Made by a program: the position numbers and the translations under genes
The notes under the pieces: generated by a model
Told to the model about the DNA's origin: nothing
The model's database searches: none
What the model saw: only the letters and a program-made list of their open reading frames with translations
Assembly (NCBI GenBank): GCA_036852015.1
Contig: JAANDG010000007.1
Span: 1-64,000 of the forward strand
Length of the DNA: 64,000 nt
DNA from: Pelodera strongyloides
Taxonomy: Eukaryota; Nematoda; Chromadorea; Rhabditida; Rhabditidae
Direction of reading: 5' to 3'
In this document: piece after piece, positions 55,420-64,000 of the stretch
Position numbering within the stretch: position 1 is the first letter of the stretch
How the letters are laid out: each line of letters opens with the position of its first letter

Positions 55420-58400
55420 TGCATATGAAATTAAAACCCATCGTGAACGTCTGCAAGATTTATGGCCATCACACATCATACTAAGTCAATTTAATGTTAT
55501 TAGATATAAGAAAACAGCTACTACTAAGTTTAACAGACTTCTTCACAAAAATTTTTTTTTTTTACATTTTTGATGATTTTAGATAGTCTCGGAAGGTAAG
55601 AAAATAATGAGAATAAAAACAAATTGTAATATTTTTAAAAAGCAGCAAATAAAGCAGAGATGCGAGCGTGTATTCTAAAAGTGAGGCCTTGAAATGTGCA
55701 CACTGGCGTCTCGCACAGTGATAACAAAATGATGAATCAGGACAATGTTTGATTTGACTGTTTGAATGTGATTTGCCTACGAACAAATAAAAAAAAAACA
55801 TTTTTTTGTGGCCGATAAGCAAAATATGGGGCGCTGGATTTAGGGTAAAGAGCAGTCGATTATTAACGGGTATTATGGATGGCCTTATTGCTAAACGCAA
55901 GTGTAGAGCAGTAATGAAAAGAAGCTGGCTCGATTTCTACTCAATACCATTTTTTCGGCCGAATATTAAAATATTAAAGGGAATGTCAAGCCGGTTTTGC
56001 ATGTTGGGCTCAAAAAAAAGCTTGCGTTTTGAAGGTAAGGAAAGTGAAAATAAAAACAAACAAAAACTTTCATGTAAGAAGAAAAACAATTTCAAACCCC
56101 CTCCAAAAAACTTCTTCAGTATGGGATTCGAGTAGTGTGGACAAAGCTAAGCCAAATCGCTGTCCACGGGACGGTTTGAATTACCGGCTCGCCGCAACGC
56201 ACCCGTTTGCGTGCTCTGCGGCGGGTTTTGTTCACGTTTACGACAAAAACTAAGTATTTTATTCTGGCGCCATTTTTATGGGTTTACTGTACTGGGCGCC
56301 TTTCGAGATTTACTTAGTCTGCACCAGGATATGCATTTCTGCGCAGAATCCCCTTGACATGCCCTTTAAAAAGTATAAAAACAAGGCCGACAATAAGAAT
56401 AGAGAGATAATTATTGCAAACAAAATGAAAAATCGATTCTCTGCCTTAAAAACGCATTGAAAATAAAGATAAAGTGCGTCTTCGCAGCCATAATCCGCAG
56501 TTTTGAAACATTTTTATTTGTTTTTGTTTATGATAAAAGTGCAAAAACATTACTAAGTAAGCTAACAATAAAACATGTCTGGCAATGAGTTTTTGATTTT
56601 ATTTCTCAAATCTACTCTCAAAATTTTTTTCAGATATTCTTTAACTTTTATTCTGTATAAATATTATAAAAAACTTACGATGAGTTTTTGTGCTCCTTGC
56701 GTCAGAAACTTGCTGAATGATGACGACATTGTGAAGCTAAAATTATATATTGATAATTAGTAAATATGATATCAAAGCAATTCACTAAAAAGAAACAAAG
56801 ACAACGAAGTTTAACAAAGTAGCAGAAGTTTAAGAAAATAGTTTAAAATACCTTTTGAATATTTATGTGTATATATTTTAAACAGAGTAATTCAACATAA
56901 AATCATGGCCAACGTTAGTTCAATATTAAATGGGCAAACGTTTTGGGTTTGAACGTTCAATAACTAAATAACTACCGCATTTATGCGAAAACTGGTTTTT
57001 CCAATAAGTACGAAAAATTTGACGGTCACGCGCACAAATTACGATCAATTGTGTGTGTAGACTGACTATTATAACCTACAAATCTACCGCTTATTGTGCT
57101 CTATTTTCCTCTACTTTACTTTAGGTTAAACATAGATGAACTGCAGGTTGTTATTAGACCAAATAAAAAAATGCGTCATTTTTCCATGTACTCTCATCTT
57201 GTTTTTCTTCTTTAGTTACCAGTTACCAAAGCAAATCGGGTGTTAGGTGAACTGCTATGACTAAATAAATAACGTGACAACTAAAGACGGCACTCTTTAC
57301 AGCATTATAACACGTTATTTTGCAGCGCTCAGTGGACAATTACAGTTCCGTGTATTATAAGCAAATTCTGTGCAGGAAATGATGCATTTGCACATAATAA
57401 AAAGGAAAGGCAGTTGTCCATGCGTTTCACGAAATCTCATTTCAAAAATAACGCGTCGTAATGATGGTTATTCTCTTCTTTTTTTTTCATAGAACTGACG
57501 TATCCTATTGCTTACATAAATAACTAATACCACCGTATTTATCTTAAACACATTATTTATCTAAAATTAAAGGAAGAGAGAGAGAGAGAGACAGAGACGA
57601 GAGAGACGAGAGAGATAGAGAGAGAGTGTGTGGTGAGGAAAAAAGCGAAAGAGAGAGAGAGGAAGAAAGAGAGAGAGGGAGATGAAGAAAGACGGGGAAA
57701 GAGAACGACTGATGTTATTATTTCCTTTTCTGTCGCATGAGACATCCGATTAGGAAATAAGCTCTACCTACGCATTTGTAAGCGAAAACCGGTTAGACGA
57801 TGATAAACTATAAACATGATTTTTATTACATTTTATACCACCTGCTTGTAGAACACAACAGGGAGAAGGTAAAACACGAAATACTTTCCAACAAAGTAAC
57901 TAAACAATTTTGGTTTATATGAAAGCATATAGAAGGAGCATACGGAAGAATGAGCAAATGAAATAACCACAAAAATTCTGTAATGCCTACTCATTGTCAG
58001 GAAAACATCTAAAACTTCGGAAGCACACACTAGAATTCTAGTCTCAAGCACTTGGAACTACCGTAGTCTACGGATAATTCAAATCGCCGCGCAATCAATA
58101 AGTATGAGCTCCTGCACATCAGTAGTCCTACTAAATATCAGGGGTAAGTGGTAGGGAGGTCGTGCTCTCCTCTCTCTCGATAATGTTTGTACATGAGTCA
58201 GATGTTGGTCTATTGTGGGGGAGAAATGTGAGAGTGTTTACATATCGAGGAGATATCAGAGAGGAAAACCGGAAAATAGCATTGATTTGTTGAGATCAGG
58301 CGATGGGCAGAGAAATTGAAAAACCCACGAAAAATGTTCCGGAGATCTATGTTGATACTGACCATTGATTTTAGAGAAGCACAGGAGCTGTGGGTTTCGC

Positions 58401-59000
58401 AATGGGAATTTATGCTTGAACACATGTGGTGCTGCCCCATATGGTTTACTTTAAAGCGAAATGGCACGAGGTTTGCGGAGCGTATTTATGAGATTCCTAC
58501 GATATTCCTATGATGCATTATCGCACAAAAGCGAAAACAATTTAGCTTATGAACCAATTCAGCAATTCTTAAACCAATTCTTCTTTAGATAATTCTAGCA
58601 AATATAAGTGATAAGTTTATATTCCCAATGATAAGTTTATATTCGTCTTAGAATGAAGAAAAGGACCCTATTTTGTGACGCATTACCAAAGCATAGCAAA
58701 CATTGTATTGAAAGATACTCTTTCTATTCTTTCATCACAATATCATGACATCACAAAATATAACATGTGCTTTGTTTTTACTTGCGTCATATGTTGAAAT
58801 ACACTGATGACTAACTATATGATTCACAGTATATTGTCTTATGATGAAGGTAGAGTTGTGAAAAGGGGGAGCTATTTTTCTCAGGGCCATTCACGTCCTA
58901 CGTCTTAGAGTAAAGAAAAGGACCCTTGGATTGGGAAACAGAGAAGGGTAAATATTCCAACAATCACTGAGCAATTAGAAATTAGAATGCCAAGGAATGA
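55420..59000. other. No secure gene; candidate space for annexin B first exon
   Basis: The upstream exon of annexin B must end in phase 0 and lie in or beyond this stretch, but I could not pick it. A GA tract lies at 57.57-57.70 kb. The open frame at 58316-58513 has no splice partners. Confidence 0.35.
57570..57700 (+). repeat. Purine-rich GA tract
   Basis: About 130 bases of gagagaga and aaagaga, the third such tract in the window. Confidence 0.8.
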
Positions 59001-59033
59001 ATCATAGCTCGTACTGCTTCTCAAACGAAACTG

Positions 59034-59176
59034 ATGCAAAAACATACAAGTGAGCGGATATTGGCTTCAGAACGTATTTCGCAAGTTAAATTGTCTGTCT
59101 GTGATTACGGTAGCTCGTCGGATAGCTCCTCAAGTTTTGTCGGTTATGAAACCTCCCTTCAGTTGTTAGTGACCAG
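59034..59176 (+). CDS. Candidate first exon, Ser-rich
   Basis: An ATG at 59034 opens a 47-codon frame that ends at a good donor (ACCAG|GTGAGT) in phase 2. The translation has a Ser-Asp-rich patch (Y-G-S-S-S-D-S-S-S-S-F-V-G-Y). An in-frame TGA lies upstream. No partner exon was identified. It may be chance. Confidence 0.25.
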
Positions 59177-59733
59177 GTGAGTCCAGGTCCAGGATAACTA
59201 AACTACTACCCCTCAAAACTGTCATAAGTCATAAGTATACATGGTGGACAACTATTATTATTGAAGTTAATTTACTCAAGAAAAGAAAAGAAAAAATAAC
59301 TCACTTTTTCCATTGAATCAACCGTTCGGCGCTGAATCTAGTAAATCTGCAAAATCAAGCCTAGTTCTGCTTTATCCAAAAACAGAGCTAGTTTTTACAA
59401 TGAAGCCGGGAATTTTAAAATAAAATACTGCCATCAAGTTATTTTCCTCAGACTCACTCTTAGCAGCGTACAAAAAAATCAGTTAAACATTTAAAAAAAA
59501 AAAGTTTATAAAGTGCCAACCAACACGTCCACCGTACACGCACTGCGAAACCACCAGTAGCATTATTTTTACACCGAAATGAACCAAAACAGAGGTGGAG
59601 GCGTATGCGCATGGAACTATCCGTCTACCACGAAAGTAAAACAAAATGAAAATGAAAAAAAAGCAGCTCCCCCCCAGGCTGATCATTTCCATTTCCAGCT
59701 ATATTAAAAAAAGCTAAACGCTCTAGGCCTTAC

Positions 59734-60043
59734 CCGCTTCGTAGCAGTATACGGATAAATTGAGTTTCGGTACGTAAACCGGAGGTCCAAGATTCTTTGT
59801 CTTTTCTGTAGCACACTCATCGGAGACCTATAAATATTGATGATTAAAACTAATATTTGAGAGTTTTCTTATTGATGCAACAATTATTAAATATATCAAG
59901 GGTCCTCTATAAGATGAAATTCTGCAATCCCACCAAAGTCCTGCTCGTGCTTTATTTCAAAACATAAATCAAAAAATATAAGATAATAACCGACCAGCTC
60001 TTCTTCGATCTCTTCAAATTCCACTGTTGGGCTTGTCATCTCC
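59734..60043 (-). CDS. Two joined exons of an unrecognised gene
   Basis: Exons 59995-60043 and 59734-59827 join in frame. The first gives an acidic stretch (EMTSPTVEFEEIEEEL), the second VSDECATEKTKNLGPPVYVP... ending G|GTAAGG in phase 1. Both acceptors are strong (ATTTCAG, TTTATAG). The first donor, GTCGGT, matches the weak donor conserved in the P genes. The phase-1 end does not fit the phase-0 start of annexin B exon 55349-55412, so they are probably not directly joined. Function unknown. Confidence 0.35.
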
Positions 60044-60596
60044 CTGAAATATCCACAGATTCACCTTTTTTTCATAAAATACCCGCTTTTGCAGCTGCGA
60101 GTGCGCTTTGCGCGAGTTCGTAGCCGCGCATGAGAAAAACGCACGACTATCCTACGGTAGTCTCGCCAAGAACCTCACTTCGTGTAAATGAACGAACACA
60201 AAACAAAATCAGTTGAATTCAAGATTTCAAAACTGAATCGTTTTTGCATGCGACTAATTATTGATTTGAATTTTATTCGAGTATGTGAAGAACGAGGGAG
60301 ATGTGCGTTTCAACACGTACATAAGTGTCTCCGAAGAGATTAAATGGTAGTGTTGATCCGTAATTCGGTAGAATCACAAAAATAGGAGATTGTATATTAC
60401 TTTTCCATAATAGGTTCTTATCTTATGGGGTTAGGAGTTTCCCCAATAAAACACATTCGCATCATACTTATTATTCTGGATAGTAAATGTTACCAGCTGG
60501 CGGCTTGAGAATACCAACCAGAAAAAATATGAATCCAAGTTATTTTACTGATCTAGGTGAAATAAAACACTGGCTTGAAGGGCAAGCATAGTGTCC

Positions 60597-60641
60597 AAAG
60601 ATATATTAACGCCCAATATTAATGGACGTTAATATATCTTT
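60597..60641. repeat. Short inverted repeat
   Basis: 'aagatatattaacgcccaat' and its near-complement 'taatggacgttaatatatctt' form a hairpin. The phrase 'aaaattctctgggaaccata' then occurs twice, at about 60.66 and 60.84 kb. Confidence 0.6.
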
Positions 60642-61378
60642 AGACATTCAAAGAGCATATCCCAAAATTCTCTGGGAACCATATATTTAAAATACCTCTT
60701 TGGCAAGAGTGATGTTCTGTACTGAGCAAGACACAAACCTGGCAGTTGTATTTTCACTGATGTTGAGGTACAAAAATTGCCTTGTGTTCCATATTGGCCA
60801 GTAAATATGAAAAGTTATTATTCAAAGAACACATCTCAAAATTCTCTGGGAACCATATCTTCAATTGTTCTCTTTAAAATATTTATTAGACTCGTTCAAA
60901 GAGCCTACAATAGTTTCTGGCCTCTGGCTAAGGTCAATGGGTAGAGCATATATCTGGTATTTATTGTTCAAATGTTGCCAGAGAAGTTACCATTTTAAAC
61001 TGAACATTCGCTTTTATATCATATGATGTCACAAACGCACGCTCTGATCAAAACGACAATGATTTATTTAAGTGACAGCTGAGACAGACAATAACATGGA
61101 ACCGTGTTCTATGTGTACATAATTCGTTGCGTTTTGTGGTTCACTTTCAAAATAAATATGCGTTGTCATTAATTCCGGAAATATACATCTTATTTATACC
61201 CAAAAAAAGTTTATTTCATGAAGTTTACACAGTAACTAGAGGTCGTCTATACCGAGTTTTGTTGTACTTTAGAAAAACAACAATAAGTACAGAAATAATT
61301 GATCAGAGTACACAGACCACATCAATTTTAACTTAATCGTGACTTATCAAGTCCTGTTTCACTGGCAGCTCCGAATTT

Positions 61379-61659
61379 AGAGCGAAATACTTGTGGGTTT
61401 TTGAAACGTATCGCGGACAACTGAATTCTTACGTATTTATGCTAATTTGCTCGAATTTTAGCTCGATTTTTTATTCTATTTTATGTTCATTTGCATATGC
61501 TGCATAGTAATTCTGGTGGAACTCGATGCGTTTCAAAAGAACAAATAGGTAAAATGGACCTGGTAGATTTGCATGAGAGGTCTATTAGAAACATTCGTTC
61601 ATCGTAAGTTCTGTTCGTTTTTGTTGTTGTTGTGTATTCGTGTTATGTTTATTGTTGAG

Positions 61660-61710
<51 letters not shown>

Positions 61711-61740
61711 AACCGGCCGGTATTTCGCTTTATGTTACTA
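61379..61740. mobile_element. Degraded CCGGCCGG-family copy with AT expansion
   Basis: Left arm 'agcgaaatacttgtgggttt' and the family centre at 61.43-61.50 kb, then foreign sequence and an (AT)n tract at 61660-61711, then 'aaaccggccggtatttcgct'. The right arm is displaced from the rest by about 170 bases. Confidence 0.6.
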
Positions 61741-62324
61741 AGTGTGGCGGCAAAATTCCTCAAACGTACAACCCGAATGTACAAATGTCGTAGACATGCA
61801 GTTTTATAAGTACAATTTCGTTTAAGGTTTCAAATTTTCACTGAATCATTTAATTTTGGTTGAAATGCACTTTAATTTAATTTTCATCTTTAGGGTTACA
61901 GTAGCCCGTATCATAAGATCTTCTTTCTTTATGAAACACAGTTTTATGAAACACATTCTACTACACCATACACAAACCTTCAAAACACCACTTATGTTTA
62001 TCTTGCTGTGACTCACTATATAACCCATAAATCGCCTAATAAATCTTCATAATTTATCACCACTCGTCAGAGATCAAGGTCTAAGTCTCTGTTACTCTGC
62101 ACTCTATCGCTCTTTTCTATATTTAGCCCACTCTGTTCCGCCTATAGACTTATTACGTGCTCCGCGCACCCGACTACCTTGATATCCCGGATATCAGCTG
62201 ATCAAAAATTGATCAACGATATCGATTTATTGATTTTTTATTCCCAATCAATACTTGAAAAATTGCTACTCGATAAGTTACAAGTGCTCGTCAACTGGAA
62301 AAGAACAATTTATATTTATAAGCC

Positions 62325-63921
62325 ATGCCACAGTCGGACGCAGACTCAGACAGACTGCTAGAGTAAGTTATTTTGAATATGTACGTAAACCATATAGGAA
62401 TTTTAAATCGTACTTACTAAACTTAAATTAAAGTTTCTTATCTTAAAATAAAGCTTTTTACGAAGTAAGAAGTTTTACTGCACCCTTTATCAACTGAAAG
62501 AATCATGCAACTATAAATAAATTATTATTATTACCTTAGTCCTTAGTGCTGCCTCCTACGAACTGGGAAATTCGAACGACTAATAAAACCATTGTCCATT
62601 ATAGTTCCGAGGAAACGACAACGCTTATAAAAACTCCGAAATCTATAAAAGTTCCTCAGAACCTAAAGATTCCTTCACCGAGTGGACCCGACAGCTACCC
62701 AAATACACCAGGTAAGTGGGGATAAACTACGAACTTCAAACTATATTAAAGGATCGCAGTCACTCCAAAATCATCATTTTGCTTCGAGTTTACTTGAATT
62801 TAGTAAAGAATAAAGAAAAATACTTTACCAAAACCGAATAATTTGAATTCCAACTCAGGGGGTGAACAAGTAGAAAAGTAGTTCTACTTAACTACCGCGG
62901 GATTATGAAACGTGTAGTTATATGCCTGCAGACCCTTGCAGTATATGTAAAGATATAATATGCAGATATTCGCCGAAATAATTTGCATACTCCCGATCGA
63001 AAAGCAGCTGTAAGAACACGTTTCGTGAACCTGCGGTAGTTATATTAAACTCTTTATTTAGAAAACGAAAAGCAGTAGCAAATGTAAATTAACATGAAAA
63101 GAGAGAAAACACACACAGGCTGAGCACATTCAAGAGGCTCAGCTTCTCACGCGGTGTAAAAATTGCATGAAATGAGACGAAAAATTAAGTAGAACTACTT
63201 TCTACTTGTTCACTCGCTGAGTTGGAATTCAAATTATTCGGTTTTGGTAAAGTATTTGTCTCTATTCTTTACTAAATACAAGTAAACTTGAAGAAAAACG
63301 ACTATTTTGTAGTGACTGCGATCCTTTAAATCGAATTAAACATCAAACTGCAGCCTACAATACGCGTACTCAAACTTTAAACTTTAAACTGCTTTTAGTG
63401 GAATTAATTCCAAACTACGTTTTCAATGTACAGTCAAGTACTTATCATCACAAATCTAAAAAGTAGTACTTCAGCGCCAGCGACGCCAAGTTCCTTATTC
63501 AACTACGACGTTATAACGAGTCCAACGTATAGTTTGCGAGCCAGAACACCGAGGACACCCAGGACGCCAGGTTATTTTTTTAGGAAGCTTACATAAAGCT
63601 AGAGTTATTTTGTTGATAAAGGAAAACGAACGCTATACGACACAGGATTGCCTGACCTTTTATACTATGGATATATTATGATTTGCGCCAAATTTCCCCA
63701 CAAATACCCGTGTGAAGATGTTAGATGTTTTATTTAATATTTAATATGTATGAATTAAATACTTTGCATAAATTTATTTATCAGATAAGGATGTTATATT
63801 TTTAGCTCTGCGATCTCCGGCAGTCGAAAACGGACGCCCGCCAAAGATCAGCATTACAGAGAAATTGCATCAATTTCCCTTTGATAACGATCAGAAAACA
63901 CTATTGAGATCTATTAGCGAG
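62325..63921 (+). CDS. N-terminal exons of a Thr-Pro-rich protein, runs off the window
   Basis: Four exons join in frame: 62325-62362 (ATG start, MPQSDADSDRLL), 62605-62711, 63475-63570 and 63806-63921, with donors GTAAGT, GTAAGT, GTTATT and GTGGGT. The 121 residues seen are disordered-looking and carry many S/T-P sites: I-K-T-P-K, I-P-S-P-S, N-T-P-G, P-A-T-P-S and a triple T-P-R-T-P-R-T-P-G, typical targets of proline-directed kinases. The fourth exon becomes more ordered (KISITEKLHQFPFDND). Intron 2 holds a TTAA MITE. The gene continues beyond the window, so the folded domain is not visible and I do not name it. The exon 3 donor is the weakest join. Confidence 0.6.
62746..63329. mobile_element. 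TTAA MITE (AAAGGATCGCAGTCACT family) in intron 2
   Basis: Begins TTAAAGGATCGCAGTCACTC and ends AGTGACTGCGATCCTTTAA. Arms of about 140-150 bases share 'aaaccgaataatttgaattc' and its complement. TTAA at both ends, no coding frame. Confidence 0.88.
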
Positions 63922-64000
63922 GTGGGTTTTTGATGGCATCAAAACACTGAAATGAATATTTTGTGTGTATAACTAGGGGAGAATATTTGTGAATTCACTC

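Overview
The window is nuclear DNA of a repeat-rich, AT-rich eukaryote. Genes are split by many GT-AG introns, mostly with TTTCAG or TTTAG acceptors. It carries an annexin with animal-type features, CR1/L2-like non-LTR retrotransposon ends, a tRNA-derived SINE, and many short inverted-repeat (MITE-like) elements. An invertebrate animal is the best reading. I cannot name the phylum; the acceptors are compatible with nematodes or other ecdysozoans, but that is a guess. No rRNA, CRISPR or bacterial operon structure is visible.

Layout. 1-6.9 kb is a repeat field with no secure gene. 6.9-8.3 kb is a partial copy (P1) of a secreted-protein gene. 8.7-14.05 kb is a segmental duplicate of 46.07-51.6 kb and holds a broken annexin (copy A). 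14.7-16.2 kb is a Lys-rich/RG-rich gene. 17.5-18.05 kb is a GA tract. 18.07-21.10 kb is an intact seven-exon secreted-protein gene (Q1). 21.4-24.75 kb is a partial inverted P copy (P2). 26.70-27.82 kb is a foldback-type element with a 9-bp target duplication. 28.03-35.90 kb is gene Q2, whose third intron is swollen to about 5.2 kb by a strand-switching TACCCC minisatellite, an LTR element and a 5'-truncated LINE. 36.4-37.1 kb is a second LINE end. 38.96-42.74 kb is the intact P3 gene, head to head with the decayed P4 (43.0-46.24 kb). 47.93-55.41 kb is the full-architecture annexin (copy B) with a Gly-Tyr-Pro-rich N-terminal half. 59-60 kb holds two orphan candidate exon groups. 62.3 kb to the right edge is the start of a plus-strand gene rich in Thr-Pro motifs.

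The main result comes from hand-joining exons by phase. P1-P4 and Q1/Q2 belong to one family of secreted, cysteine-rich proteins with seven exons and the same intron phases (1-0-0-0-0-2). They share a D-x-R-C motif at the start of exon 2 and Cys counts per exon of 2-1-1-4 before the last domain. Three members (P3 337 aa, Q1 253 aa, Q2 261 aa) read through without a break; the other three are fragments or decayed. I do not recognise the family. The second result is a group of hairpin MITE families that all begin TTAAAG and sit at TTAA sites, which points to a piggyBac-type mobiliser not encoded here. No two genes show a direct functional link. Copy number, inverted arrangement and mobile elements suggest a locus shaped by repeated segmental duplication.
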